DNA of 64,000 nt from Burkholderiales bacterium. GTDB lineage: Bacteria > Pseudomonadota > Gammaproteobacteria > Burkholderiales > Burkholderiaceae_C. Below the pieces are notes generated by a model. That model saw nothing but the letters and a program-made list of their open reading frames with translations, searched no databases and had not been told where the DNA came from. The position numbers and the translations under genes are program-made. Every line of letters begins with the position of its first letter. Position 1 is the first letter of the stretch. This document shows, piece after piece, positions 20,379 through 29,599 of this stretch. The stretch is from the NCBI GenBank assembly GCA_016213325.1, contig JACRAY010000029.1, positions 124,001-188,000 of the forward strand. Reading direction: 5' to 3'.

Positions 20379-21350
20379 CTATTCGAACGAGCCGATGCGG
20401 CCGAAACTGCCGAAATTCATCCAGATGAAGAAGGCCCTGCCCACGATGTTGCGCTCGGGCACGAACCCCCAGAACCGCGAATCGAGCGAATTATCGCGAT
20501 TGTCGCCCATCATGAAGTAGTGTCCGGGCGGGACCTTGCAAGCCACCCCCTCGACACTGTAGCGGCAATTCTGCTTGAAGGGGAAGTCCAGCGTGCCCGT
20601 GACGAAGGCGGGGCGGTCGTCGTCGTTCAGGATGCGGTGCGTCCGGTCGCCGAAAGCCTCGTCGAACTGGCGGAAGTAACGCATCGTGTCGGGGTCGAAG
20701 TATTCCGGCAGCGCCTTCTTGGGGGCCGGCCGGCCGTTGATGGTGAGCTGCTTGTTCAGGTACGCCACCTCGTCGCCCGGCACCCCGACCACCCGCTTGA
20801 TGTAGTCCTTGTTCGGCTCGGGCGGGTAGCGGAACACCATCACGTCGCCGCGTTGCGGCGCGTTGCCCTCGGTCAGCCGGGTGTTCAGCACCGGCAGCCT
20901 CAAGCCGTAGGTGTACTTGTTCACCAGGATCAGGTCGCCGATCAGCAGCGTGGGCACCATCGAGCCCGACGGGATCTTGAACGGCTCGAACAGGAACGAG
21001 CGCAGCACGAAGACGGCCACGATCACCGGGAACAGGCCGGCCGTCCAGTCCAGCCACCAGGGCTGCATCAGGATGCGGTGGCGCGCCTCGGCGAGGTCCA
21101 CGTTGTCGACCTGCGTGATGCCGCGCGCCGACAGCTGCGCCTTGCGCTGGACCGCCTGCGCTTCCATGCTGGCAGCGGCTTCGCGCCGCCGGGGCAGGAA
21201 GTACAGGCGCTCGGCCACCCAGTACAGGCCGGTGACCAGCGTGGCCAGGAACAGCAGGAGGGCGAAGTTGCCCTCCACCATCTCGAAGTACCAGGCCGCG
21301 GCGTAGCCGACGAACGCCGCGAGCACCGCGGCGGTGAGGGCCGGCATCAT
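20379..21350 (-). CDS. lepB: Signal peptidase I
   Basis: 323 residues. Hydrophobic segments occur near residues 5-20, 30-45 and 115-130. Catalytic Ser is in [16 protein letters not shown] and the general-base Lys in [16 protein letters not shown]; box E is [19 protein letters not shown]. It removes signal peptides from exported proteins, with its active site in the periplasm. The ATG overlaps the lepA stop. Two consecutive ATG codons are present; the first, which overlaps lepA, is used. Confidence 0.96.
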   Translation of the reverse strand: MMPALTAAVLAAFVGYAAAWYFEMVEGNFALLLFLATLVTGLYWVAERLYFLPRRREAAASMEAQAVQRKAQLSARGITQVDNVDLAEARHRILMQPWWLDWTAGLFPVIVAVFVLRSFLFEPFKIPSGSMVPTLLIGDLILVNKYTYGLRLPVLNTRLTEGNAPQRGDVMVFRYPPEPNKDYIKRVVGVPGDEVAYLNKQLTINGRPAPKKALPEYFDPDTMRYFRQFDEAFGDRTHRILNDDDRPAFVTGTLDFPFKQNCRYSVEGVACKVPPGHYFMMGDNRDNSLDSRFWGFVPERNIVGRAFFIWMNFGSFGRIGSFE

Positions 21351-23158
21351 TCCTCGACTTGGAGAATCGCCAGGAAAGCTTCCTGGGGCACTTCGACCGA
21401 TCCGATCTGCTTCATGCGTTTCTTGCCTGCCTTCTGTTTTTCGAGGAGCTTGCGCTTGCGGGTGATGTCGCCGCCGTAGCATTTTGCCAGCACGTTCTTG
21501 CGCAGCGCCTTGATGTTCTCGCGGGCGATGATGTTGGCGCCTATGGCCGCCTGGATCGCCACGTCGAACATCTGGCGGCTGATGATCTCGCGCATCTTGG
21601 CGGCCACCGCGCGGCCGCGGTACTGCGACTGGCTGCGGTGCACGATGATCGACAGCGCGTCGACCTTCTCGCCGTTCAGCAGGATGTCGACCTTCACCAC
21701 GTCGGCGGCCCGGTATTCCTTGAACTCGTAGTCCATGGAGGCGTAGCCGCGGCTCACCGACTTCAGCTTGTCGAAGAAGTCCAGCACGATCTCGCCGAGC
21801 GGCAGCTCGTAGGTGAGCATCACCTGCCGGCCGTGGTAGGCCATGTTCAGCTGCACGCCGCGCTTCTGGTTGGCCAGCGTCATCACCTGCCCCACGTACT
21901 CCTGCGGCATGTACAGGTGCACCGTGACGATGGGCTCGCGGATCTCGCGGATCAGGGCCTGCTCGGGCATGCGGGCCGGGTTTTCCACCATCAGCACCTC
22001 GCCGTCGTTGCGCTCGACCTGGTAGACCACGCTGGGCGCGGTGGTGATGAGGTCCTGGTCGAACTCGCGCTCCAGGCGCTCCTGCACGATCTCCATGTGC
22101 AGCAGGCCCAGGAAGCCGCAGCGGAAGCCGAAGCCCAGCGCCTGGCTCACCTCGGGCTCGTAGTGCAGCGACGAGTCGTTCAGCTTCAGCTTCTCCAGGC
22201 TGTCGCGCAGCGAGTCGTACTGGTTGGCCTCCACCGGGTACAGGCCGGCAAACACCTGCGGCTGGATTTCCTTGAAGCCCGGCAGCGGCTCGGTGGCGGT
22301 GAAGGCCGCGCCGCCCGAGCCGCCCTTGATGAGCGTGACGGTGTCGCCGACCTTGGCCGCCTGCAGTTCCTTGATGCCCGCGATGATGTAGCCCACCTCG
22401 CCCGCTTCCAGCGACTCGCGCGACACGTTGGTCGGCGTGAAGACGCCGAGCTGGTTGGCCTCGTAGCTCGCCTCGGTCGCCATCATCTTGATGCGGTCGC
22501 CCCGGGCGACGCGCCCGTCGACCACGCGCACCAGCATCACCACGCCCACGTAGGTGTCGAACCAGCTGTCGACGATCATCGCGCGCAGCGGCCCGTCGGG
22601 GTTGCCGCGCGGCGCCGGGATGCGCGCGACGATGGCTTCGAGCACGTCGTCGATGCCCATGCCGGTCTTGGCCGAGATGGGGATCGCGCCGCTCGCGTCG
22701 ATGCCGATCACGTCTTCGATTTCCTCTTTCGAACGCTCGGGGTCGGCCTGCGGCAGGTCCATCTTGTTCAGCACGGGCACCACCTCGACGTGCAGGTCGA
22801 GCGCGGTGTAGCAGTTGGCCACCGTCTGCGCTTCGACGCCCTGGCTCGCGTCGACGACGAGCAGCGCGCCTTCGCATGCGGAGAGCGAGCGACTGACTTC
22901 GTACGAGAAGTCGACGTGCCCCGGCGTGTCGATCAGGTTGAGGTTGTAGACCTGCCCGTCACGCGCCTTGTAGGTGAGCGCAGCGGTCTGTGCCTTGATG
23001 GTTATCCCACGCTCCTTCTCGAGGTCCATCGAGTCGAGCACCTGCTCCTCCATCTCGCGGTCGGTGAGTCCGCCGCAGCGCTGGATCAGGCGATCGGCGA
23101 GCGTCGATTTGCCATGATCGATGTGCGCGATGATCGAGAAGTTTCTGATGTGATTCAT
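21347..23158 (-). CDS. lepA: Elongation factor 4 (LepA/EF4)
   Basis: 603 residues. G-domain motifs [34 protein letters not shown] and [13 protein letters not shown] are present, followed by EF-G-like domains II, III and V and the LepA-specific C-terminal domain ([20 protein letters not shown]). EF4 is a ribosome-binding GTPase that affects initiation and translocation under stress. A TTG just ahead of the ATG is also in frame. No strong Shine-Dalgarno is seen, and an intrinsic terminator lies only about 46 nt upstream, hinting at control in the leader. Confidence 0.97.
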   Translation of the reverse strand: MNHIRNFSIIAHIDHGKSTLADRLIQRCGGLTDREMEEQVLDSMDLEKERGITIKAQTAALTYKARDGQVYNLNLIDTPGHVDFSYEVSRSLSACEGALLVVDASQGVEAQTVANCYTALDLHVEVVPVLNKMDLPQADPERSKEEIEDVIGIDASGAIPISAKTGMGIDDVLEAIVARIPAPRGNPDGPLRAMIVDSWFDTYVGVVMLVRVVDGRVARGDRIKMMATEASYEANQLGVFTPTNVSRESLEAGEVGYIIAGIKELQAAKVGDTVTLIKGGSGGAAFTATEPLPGFKEIQPQVFAGLYPVEANQYDSLRDSLEKLKLNDSSLHYEPEVSQALGFGFRCGFLGLLHMEIVQERLEREFDQDLITTAPSVVYQVERNDGEVLMVENPARMPEQALIREIREPIVTVHLYMPQEYVGQVMTLANQKRGVQLNMAYHGRQVMLTYELPLGEIVLDFFDKLKSVSRGYASMDYEFKEYRAADVVKVDILLNGEKVDALSIIVHRSQSQYRGRAVAAKMREIISRQMFDVAIQAAIGANIIARENIKALRKNVLAKCYGGDITRKRKLLEKQKAGKKRMKQIGSVEVPQEAFLAILQVEE

Positions 23159-23203
23159 CAACGGGAACGCTCAAGTGATTGATTAGAAAGGGAGCGCACA
23201 AAG

Positions 23204-23234
23204 AAAAAAGGGCGCGCCCACATGTGACGCGCCC
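23204..23234 (-). terminator. Intrinsic terminator ahead of lepA
   Basis: Stem GGGCGCG/CGCGCCC (23228-23234 with 23210-23216), an 11-nt loop containing CACATGTG, then TTTTTTCTTT reading leftwards. It is a textbook rho-independent terminator placed between all visible promoter-like boxes and the lepA start codon. Confidence 0.75.
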
Positions 23235-23270
23235 CGAACCAACAATCTATGGCAACTGCGATAGTTGGAA
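23204..23270 (-). ncRNA. Candidate small RNA or lepA leader transcript
   Basis: A TACAAT -10-like box (23280-23275, read leftwards) would start RNA near 23270. About 67 nt later a GC-rich hairpin followed by six U ends it. Within the interval a CCAAC/GTTGG pairing can form a 5' hairpin before the terminator stem. The -35 is weak; a longer transcript from TTGACA at 23368-23363 or from TAGAAT near 23500 is equally possible. No Rfam family was recognised. Confidence 0.35.
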
Positions 23271-23618
23271 CTTCATTGTAGGCAAAAAGCCCGGGGCGTA
23301 CAGTCGGCACACCGCCTCGCATGGTCCGTTGCAGGGTCGCAACTAGATAGTTACTCACAGCTTGTCAACAAAATATGGGGGCAGGTGTTGGGACAACTTG
23401 TGGGCGATCTGTGGATGCCCGGTGGAGCCCGGAAACCGATCCCGCATCGTGGTGCGGAGCTGCGGTGATATGCGGGCAATCGCCCCTGCCGAAGCTCGAT
23501 TCTATCCAAATTCATCGTTAGCCCCCCGCCAAGTGAGCAGTTGCTAACTCAAATCGGGGTCGGAGAGGTCCTGAAAAATATTTCGGCCCTTGTCTGTTTT
23601 TGTTCACCTGCCAGAAGT

Positions 23619-23652
23619 AAAGCCCCAAACCCTCTCGCAGGGCTGGGGCTTT
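23619..23652 (-). terminator. Hairpin after mucD
   Basis: AAAGCCCC/GGGGCTTT 8-bp outer stem (23619-23626 with 23645-23652) and an inner CCCT/AGGG pairing, 24 nt beyond the mucD stop. It probably ends the rpoE-rseA-rseB-mucD transcript; the U tract is short. Confidence 0.6.
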
Positions 23653-23676
23653 GCGGGAACGAAAAGCGGACTTTCG

Positions 23677-25170
23677 TTAACCGCGTGCGGGGCGGATCAG
23701 CAGGTACGTGGCCAGCTCGCCGCGGCGCAGGAGGACGGGAATCGCCTTGCTGCGGTCCACCTTCCCGATCACCGATTCGAACTCCTTGGCGTTGCTGATC
23801 TCGGTGTTGCCGATGGCGACGATGATGTCGCCCTCGCGGATGCCGGCGCGCGCCGCCTGGTCGGTGACCGACTCGACCACGACGCCGCCCTTGACCTTGT
23901 GTTCCTTCTTCAGGGCTTCGGTGAGGTCGCTCACCACCAGCCCCATGGCCTTCGCACCGGCGCCGGCTGCGCCCTTGGCCTTGTCATCGGGCGCGGCCGC
24001 GCGCCGCACCGCGCGCTCGGGCTCGATCTCGGCCACGGTGAGGTTCAGGTCGCGCGAGCCGCCGCGGCGGAACACGGTGACGTTCACCTTGCTGCCGGGC
24101 TTGGTGTTGCCCACCATGCGCGGCAGGTCGGTCGCCTTGTCGATCGCCACGCCGTTGAACCTGGTGATGATGTCGCCCGCTTCCACGCCTGCCCTGTCGG
24201 CCGGCGAGCCCGACTCGACGCTGCGCACCAGCGCGCCCTGCGCCTTGCCCAGGCCGATGGATTCGGCCACGTCCTTGGTCACCTGGTCGATCTGCACGCC
24301 GATGCGGCCGCGCGAGACGCGCCCGCTCGCGCGCAGCTGGTCGGCCACGCGCATGGCTTCGTCGATCGGGATCGCGAACGAGATGCCCATGAAGCCGCCC
24401 GAGCGCGAATAGATCTGGCTGTTGATGCCGACCACTTCGCCACGCAGGTTGATGAGCGGCCCTCCCGAGTTGCCGGGGTTGATCGCCACGTCGGTCTGGA
24501 TGAACGGCAGGTAGTCGCCCGTGTCGCGCTGCTTCGCGCTCACGATGCCCGCGGTGACGGTGTTTTCCAGCCCGAACGGCGAGCCGATGGCCATCACCCA
24601 TTCGCCCACCTTCAGCCTGTCGGCAGCGCCAATCTTCACGGCCGGCAGCCCGGTGGCTTCGATCTTGATCACCGCGACATCGGTGCGCTTGTCGGGAGTG
24701 CCCACCACCTTGGCCTTGAACTCGCGCTTGTCGGTGAGGGTGACGAGCACCTCGTCCGCGCCTTCGACCACGTGCGCGTTCGTCAGCACGTAGCCGTCGG
24801 GGCTCAGGATGAAGCCCGAGCCCACGCCGCGCGGCTGCTCCTCTTCGGGCTGCGGCTGCTGGCGGCCAGGCGGCGTGCCGCGGCGCGGATTGCCGGGGAT
24901 CGGCACGCCGAAGAAACGCCGGAAGAATTCCTGCATTTCCTCGTCCATCTGGCCGCCGGCGCCGGCGCGGCCGCGCTCCAGCGTGCGGATGTTGACGACG
25001 GCAGGGCCGACCTGCTCGGCCAGGTCGGTGAAGTCGGGCAGGCCGGTACGGGGCTGGGGAGCGGACTGCGCAACCACGCTCGGGTGCGGCACCAGTGCCA
25101 GCGTGCCCGCCACGGCCACGGCGGCGGCCAGTACGGAGCCGCGCACGGCTTTCCATTCGATGCGGAACAT
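23677..25170 (-). CDS. mucD: Periplasmic serine endoprotease DegP/MucD
   Basis: 497 residues with a signal peptide (about residues 1-37, hydrophobic AAAVAVAGTLALVPHP). HtrA family triad: His in VLTNAHVVEGADEV, Asp in KRTDVAVIKI, Ser in AINPGNSGGPLINL. Two PDZ domains follow (RGRIGVQIDQVTKDVAESIG and the C-terminal RAGIREGDIIVAIGNTEISN). It degrades misfolded envelope proteins. It is the last gene of the rpoE-rseA-rseB-mucD unit, as in the Pseudomonas algU-mucABD arrangement, so sigma-E control is likely. The ATG at 25170 has AAAGG six bases upstream and is preferred over a GTG at 25176. Confidence 0.95.
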   Translation of the reverse strand: MFRIEWKAVRGSVLAAAVAVAGTLALVPHPSVVAQSAPQPRTGLPDFTDLAEQVGPAVVNIRTLERGRAGAGGQMDEEMQEFFRRFFGVPIPGNPRRGTPPGRQQPQPEEEQPRGVGSGFILSPDGYVLTNAHVVEGADEVLVTLTDKREFKAKVVGTPDKRTDVAVIKIEATGLPAVKIGAADRLKVGEWVMAIGSPFGLENTVTAGIVSAKQRDTGDYLPFIQTDVAINPGNSGGPLINLRGEVVGINSQIYSRSGGFMGISFAIPIDEAMRVADQLRASGRVSRGRIGVQIDQVTKDVAESIGLGKAQGALVRSVESGSPADRAGVEAGDIITRFNGVAIDKATDLPRMVGNTKPGSKVNVTVFRRGGSRDLNLTVAEIEPERAVRRAAAPDDKAKGAAGAGAKAMGLVVSDLTEALKKEHKVKGGVVVESVTDQAARAGIREGDIIVAIGNTEISNAKEFESVIGKVDRSKAIPVLLRRGELATYLLIRPARG

Positions 25171-25279
25171 AGTCACCTTTCGACGACGAAGAGAGTCACG
25201 GATATGGCTGAGAATACGCCCGGCGGAAATGGTTCAGCGTCAGCCAAACGCGCATTCGGCCTGCACGCCAGTTGAGGGC

Positions 25280-26293
25280 TCAGCGGCGCCGTTCAAGGTT
25301 CTGCGCAAATGCCTTGAGCGTCTGCGGGGGCACTTCGCCCACGACCGTAAGCCACCAGTCCTGCATGCGCCGCGTGAGCGTGTGCGTCGCGCCGCTCGAG
25401 TAGAGCCCTTCCTGGGCGTGCCGCTTGCGGTCGTACGACTCGATGAAGAGCGACACCGAGGCGAGCCCGTCGGAGAACACCCACTGCAGCATGCCTTCGG
25501 CCGGGCGCTTGGAACAGCTCAGCTGCCTGAACCCCGCCACCTGCGTGCGCAGCGACCAGCCTTCGGCCGCTGCCGTGGTGCGCGTGGACTCGGTGCGCTC
25601 GACCCGCCAGCCTTCGGGGATGGCCATCATCTGGGTGAGCTTCTCGACGCGCACCGGCGCATCGAGCTGCAGTTCGGAGAAAGCGGCCTGCTCCAGCACG
25701 CCGCCCATGGCGTCGACCGTCTGCGTCTTCACCACCAGGCCGGTCTTCTTCTCGCTCCAGATGCGGTAGCCGAAGCGCAGCGTGTCCTTCGGCGTGAGCT
25801 GCACGACGTCGGCGTCGAATCCGGCCACGCGGTCGTCGCCGACGCGCCGCGCGTCGTACAGGTCGGCAATGGAGGTGTCCGCCGCCTTCAGCAGGTCGGT
25901 GAACACGCCGATGGAGTCGCGCTTTTCGGAACGGGCCAGCCGGTTTTCGGGCAGGAAGGTCACGACTTCGTCGTTGCGGCGGAAGGTGGACCGCCGCGCG
26001 CCGGTCAGCGACTCGACCCGCTCGACCTGCAGCTGGCCGTCGCACGCATGCCAGATGCGCGCCGAGGACATCTCGCCGGAGTTGAACGACACGACGAAGG
26101 TGCCGATGTAGCTGCGCAGGCGCGACGCGTCGTGCATGCGCAGCAGCCATTCGGTGACGCTGCGTTCGGCCGGCTTCGCTTCGGCGCCCTTCGCCGGCGG
26201 CCCCGCATGCGCGCACAGCACGGCCAGCCCGGCCCAGACGACCAGGGTGCGCCGGGCGGCGGCTAGGAGCGGGGAGTAGAGGGCTTGCCGCAT
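25280..26293 (-). CDS. rseB: Sigma-E regulatory protein RseB/MucB
   Basis: 337 residues with an N-terminal signal peptide (LLAAARRTLVVWAGLAVLCA). MucB/RseB N-terminal domain: WLLRMHDASRLRSYIGTFVV and ARIWHACDGQLQVERVESL; C-terminal domain: MLQWVFSDGLASVSLFIESY and HTLTRRMQDWWLTVVGEVP. In the periplasm RseB binds the anti-sigma factor RseA and protects it from cleavage until lipids or lipoproteins displace it. It lies 11 nt from rseA; about 110 nt without an evident gene separate it from mucD. Confidence 0.92.
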   Translation of the reverse strand: MRQALYSPLLAAARRTLVVWAGLAVLCAHAGPPAKGAEAKPAERSVTEWLLRMHDASRLRSYIGTFVVSFNSGEMSSARIWHACDGQLQVERVESLTGARRSTFRRNDEVVTFLPENRLARSEKRDSIGVFTDLLKAADTSIADLYDARRVGDDRVAGFDADVVQLTPKDTLRFGYRIWSEKKTGLVVKTQTVDAMGGVLEQAAFSELQLDAPVRVEKLTQMMAIPEGWRVERTESTRTTAAAEGWSLRTQVAGFRQLSCSKRPAEGMLQWVFSDGLASVSLFIESYDRKRHAQEGLYSSGATHTLTRRMQDWWLTVVGEVPPQTLKAFAQNLERRR

Positions 26294-26304
26294 GGAAGGG
26301 ACCC

Positions 26305-26898
26305 TCAGCGCGTGGGTCCTTCGAACGTGGCGTTGCGCAGGAACCCGCTGGGCGTCTGCAGCGAGGTCGAGCCGCCCCACTGGCGATGCGCCGCCAGCAG
26401 CTTGTCGAGCTGCTCGTCGCGGATCATCCGGCTGCGGCCGGCTTCGGCGAGCGTGGCTGGTTGGGCCGGCGCTGCCGCCGGAGGCGACACGGCAAGCTGG
26501 GGGGCGGCGGGCTTGTCGAGCGCGACACCTGCTGCCGACCAGCCGATGGCCGCGACGGCGGCGACCGATGCGAAGCCGGCGACCAGTTTCCAGCGCTGGC
26601 TGTCGTTGGCGGCCGCGCGGCTGGTGTCGATGGCGTGCACGGGCTCGGCGGCGGGAGTGGGCCGGATGGCCGCCTCGGCCTTCAGGCTTTCGTTCAGGCG
26701 CTGCAGGAATGCCTGCGAAGGCGTGGCATGCGCGAGGTCGCTCGAGCGCAGCACGTCGCCTATCACGTGGTAGGCGTGCCAGGTGCCGCCTGCAACCGGT
26801 CCGGCTGCCGCCGCCGCAATGCCGCGCGCGAGCTCGTCGCCCCGGAGTTCCCCGTCGGCCAGGGCCGAAACCAATTCCTGCGTATTCATGTTGTCCAT
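26305..26898 (-). CDS. rseA: Anti-sigma-E factor RseA/MucA
   Basis: 197 residues. The N-terminal RseA domain (MNTQELVSALADGELRGDEL, HAYHVIGDVLRSSDLAHATP) binds RpoE in the cytosol. One membrane helix is at about residues 105-127 (KLVAGFASVAAVAAIGWSAA), and the periplasmic tail is rich in Ala and Pro. Two ATGs three codons apart (26898, 26889) could start it. The regulatory set rpoE-rseA-rseB-mucD is complete. Confidence 0.9.
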   Translation of the reverse strand: MDNMNTQELVSALADGELRGDELARGIAAAAAGPVAGGTWHAYHVIGDVLRSSDLAHATPSQAFLQRLNESLKAEAAIRPTPAAEPVHAIDTSRAAANDSQRWKLVAGFASVAAVAAIGWSAAGVALDKPAAPQLAVSPPAAAPAQPATLAEAGRSRMIRDEQLDKLLAAHRQWGGSTSLQTPSGFLRNATFEGPTR

Positions 26899-26919
26899 TG
26901 CATCACCTGTGCGCCACGA

Positions 26920-27561
26920 CTACCAGCGCTTGCCCGACTGGTTTTCCAGCATGGGCCTGACCTTGGCGGAAATTGCCTCGCGGGCGCGGAAGATCCGCGA
27001 CCGCACCGTCCCGATCGGGCAGTTCATCACTTCCGCGATCTCCTCGTAACTCAGTCCCTCGATCTCGCGCAGCGTCACCGCCTGGCGCAATTCCTCGGGC
27101 AGGGCTTCCATGGCAGAGTTCACCGTGGCAGCGATTTCCTTGGCGGCCAGGACCGTCTCGGGCGTTTCCGCGGAGGTTAGTTCGTTCTCCACGCCGGAAG
27201 TTTCGTCATCATCGTCCCCGCCGCCACCTTTCAGGGCACTTTCGGAGATGACCGGGTCGCGCCTGAGGTCCACCAGCGCCTTCTTGGCCGTGTTCACGGC
27301 AATCCGGTACAGCCAGGTATAGAACTGGGCCTCGCCGCGGAACTGCCCGAGCGCCCGGTAGGCGCGGATGAACGTTTCCTGGGCAATGTCCTGCACCAGG
27401 TCCTGGTCCCGGACCATCCGGCCGATCAGCCGCTCGATGCGGCGCTGGTACTTGATGACCAGCAGCTCGAACGCCTTCTGGTCGCCAGCCACCGTGCGCC
27501 GGACCAGCACCAGGTCGGTGTCGGCGGGGGTGGGGGCTGGCGCGGCGGGAGTCTTCGTCAT
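26920..27561 (-). CDS. rpoE: ECF RNA polymerase sigma factor RpoE (sigma-E)
   Basis: 213 residues. Region 2: DQKAFELLVIKYQRRIERLI, VQDIAQETFIRAYRALGQFR and FYTWLYRIAVNTAKKALVDL. Region 4: ALPEELRQAVTLREIEGLSY and CPIGTVRSRIFRAREAI, the helix-turn-helix. The linker holds an acidic stretch (GGGGDDDDETSGVENELTS) that is longer than in E. coli RpoE. It directs envelope-stress transcription and is held by RseA, encoded 21 nt downstream. The ATG overlaps the stop of the YgfX-like gene. Confidence 0.96.
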   Translation of the reverse strand: MTKTPAAPAPTPADTDLVLVRRTVAGDQKAFELLVIKYQRRIERLIGRMVRDQDLVQDIAQETFIRAYRALGQFRGEAQFYTWLYRIAVNTAKKALVDLRRDPVISESALKGGGGDDDDETSGVENELTSAETPETVLAAKEIAATVNSAMEALPEELRQAVTLREIEGLSYEEIAEVMNCPIGTVRSRIFRAREAISAKVRPMLENQSGKRW

Positions 27562-27995
27562 GGTGATGCCACCGGCCCTGGCGGCACCTTGGCGCTGGCG
27601 CGCGAATATACCGCACGCCGCAGCGCGTCCCAGTCGGCGCCCTGCCCTCGTTCCAGCCAGAGCCAGGCGTGGCGCCCACCGCCGGCCAGCCGAACCAGCA
27701 GCCATCGCTGCAAGTCGACCGCCACCTCCGGGGCGCCGGCCGGCACGCCGCGGAAGGTCCACTCGCTGCCGGTCCAGCGCAGTTCGCCCGCGGGCGAGCG
27801 CAGCCAGGACACTGCGGCAAGGGCCCCGGCAGCAGCCCACACCCCGACCGCAGCCGCCAGCAGCGACGGTGCGACGGCCGACTGCCGGGCCCACGCCGCC
27901 AGCGCCCCGGCACCCAGCGCCCACAGGAGCGCCGCGACGGCGAGCGCGAAACGGCAGCGCGCCACCGGGTAGCTCACCGATGGGGCGCCGTGCAT
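27558..27995 (-). CDS. YgfX/CptA-like small membrane protein
   Basis: 145 residues: a basic start, two hydrophobic helices (FALAVAALLWALGAGALAAW and SLLAAAVGVWAAAGALAAVS), then a soluble tail rich in Trp and Arg (LRWTGSEWTFRGVPAGAPEV). The two-helix plus Trp-rich tail layout fits the YgfX (DUF1434) family, whose E. coli member affects cell division and shape proteins, but similarity here is weak. It sits between fabF and rpoE and overlaps the rpoE start by 4 nt. Confidence 0.55.
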   Translation of the reverse strand: MHGAPSVSYPVARCRFALAVAALLWALGAGALAAWARQSAVAPSLLAAAVGVWAAAGALAAVSWLRSPAGELRWTGSEWTFRGVPAGAPEVAVDLQRWLLVRLAGGGRHAWLWLERGQGADWDALRRAVYSRASAKVPPGPVASP

Positions 27996-28011
27996 GGGAT
28001 GGCGGCCGGGC

Positions 28012-29256
28012 TCAGACCCGCTTGAAAACCAACGTGCCGTTGGTTCCGCCGAAGCCGAAGTTGTTTTTCACGGCCACGCCGATCTTCATGTCCCGTGCCA
28101 CGTTGGCGCAGTAGTCCAGGTCGCACTCGGGGTCCTGGTTGAAGATGTTGATGGTGGGGGGGCTCTTCTGCTCGTGCACCGCAAGCACCGTGAAGACGGA
28201 CTCGATGCCGCCGGCGCCGCCCAGCAGGTGGCCGGTCATCGACTTGGTCGAATTGACGACCACCTTCTTCGCATGCCCGCCCAGCGCCAGCTTGATGGCG
28301 TTGGTCTCGTTCACGTCGCCGAGCGGCGTGGACGTGCCGTGCGCGTTGACGTAGTCGACATCGCCGGCGTTGATCCCGGCGTTCGCCAGCGCCATGGCCA
28401 TCGAGCGGCGCGGGCCGTCGACGTTGGGCGCCGTCATGTGGAAGGCATCGGCGCTCATGCCGAAGCCGCAGAGCTCGGCGTAGATCTTCGCGCCGCGCTT
28501 CTTCGCGTGTTCGTACTCTTCAAGCACCAGCACGCCGCCGCCTTCGCCCAGCACGAAGCCGTCGCGGTCCTTGTCCCACGGCCGCGACGCCGTCTTCGGG
28601 TCGTCGTTGCGCGTGGACAGCGCGCGGGCCGCGGCGAAGCCGCCGATGCCCAGCGGCGAGACGCACGATTCGGCACCGCCCGCCACCATGATGTCGGCGT
28701 CGCCCGACTCGATCATGCGGCCCGACAGGCCGATCGCGTGCAGGCCGGTCGTGCAGGCCGTGACCACCGCGATGTTGGGCCCCTTGAAGCCGTACTTGAT
28801 GGACACGTGCCCCGAGATCATGTTGATGATCGATGCGGGCACGAAGAAAGGCGAGATGCGGCGCGGGCCGCGGTTGACCAGCTCGGAGTGCATGTCCTCG
28901 ATCATCGGCAGGCCGCCGATGCCCGAGCCGATGTTCACGCCGATGCGCGTGGCCAGCTCGTCGTCCAGCTGGTCGCCCGAGGGCAGCCCGGCGTCGGCCA
29001 CCGCCTGGCAGGCCGCGGCCAGCCCGAGGTGGATGAACCGGTCCATGTGCCGGGCTTCCTTCTCGGGGATGTAGTCCGCGATGTTGAAGCCCCTGACCTC
29101 GCCCGCGAACCGGCACGCGAAGCCGCTGGCATCGAACGACTGGACATGGTCGATGCCGGACCGCCCGGCCAGCAGGTTGGCCCAGGACTCGGCCACGGTG
29201 TTGCCCACCGGGCTCACGCACCCGAGGCCGGTCACGACGACACGACGACGAGTCAT
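28012..29256 (-). CDS. fabF: 3-oxoacyl-[ACP] synthase II
   Basis: 414 residues: MTRRRVVVTGLGCVSPVGNT. Thiolase-fold condensing enzyme with the nucleophilic Cys in VVTACTTGLHAIG and the two His in VNAHGTSTPLGDVNE and KSMTGHLLGGAGGIESVF. It elongates acyl-ACP in fatty-acid synthesis and adjusts unsaturated chain length with temperature. It follows acpP by six bases, the usual acpP-fabF pair. Confidence 0.97.
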   Translation of the reverse strand: MTRRRVVVTGLGCVSPVGNTVAESWANLLAGRSGIDHVQSFDASGFACRFAGEVRGFNIADYIPEKEARHMDRFIHLGLAAACQAVADAGLPSGDQLDDELATRIGVNIGSGIGGLPMIEDMHSELVNRGPRRISPFFVPASIINMISGHVSIKYGFKGPNIAVVTACTTGLHAIGLSGRMIESGDADIMVAGGAESCVSPLGIGGFAAARALSTRNDDPKTASRPWDKDRDGFVLGEGGGVLVLEEYEHAKKRGAKIYAELCGFGMSADAFHMTAPNVDGPRRSMAMALANAGINAGDVDYVNAHGTSTPLGDVNETNAIKLALGGHAKKVVVNSTKSMTGHLLGGAGGIESVFTVLAVHEQKSPPTINIFNQDPECDLDYCANVARDMKIGVAVKNNFGFGGTNGTLVFKRV

Positions 29257-29262
29257 TTCGCC

Positions 29263-29544
<282 letters not shown>

Positions 29545-29599
29545 AGCCGGGCGGATTGACCGGCTGGGTAGGACCCGGGCGCAGGCCCTTCGAGCGCGT

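Larger units (their letters stand above)
23159..23676. other. mucD-lepA intergenic region (518 bp)
   Basis: No convincing protein gene. On the minus strand, towards lepA, there are promoter-like pieces: TAGAAT at 23499-23504, a perfect TTGACA at 23363-23368 with a weak TAGTTG 17 bp on, and TACAAT at 23275-23280. They are followed by a strong terminator at 23204-23234. A second hairpin at 23619-23652 ends mucD. The region is less GC-rich than its surroundings. Confidence 0.6.

Noticed and set aside
23267..23273. GGAACTT, a sigma-E -35-like motif
   Set aside because: It is on the plus strand, facing away from lepA, and has no matching -10 at 15-17 bp.
23410..23440. Weak resemblance to an RNase P RNA core (CCGGGCTCCA-type stretch)
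   Set aside because: The neighbouring conserved GAGGAAAGT and the 3' ACAGAA partner are absent.
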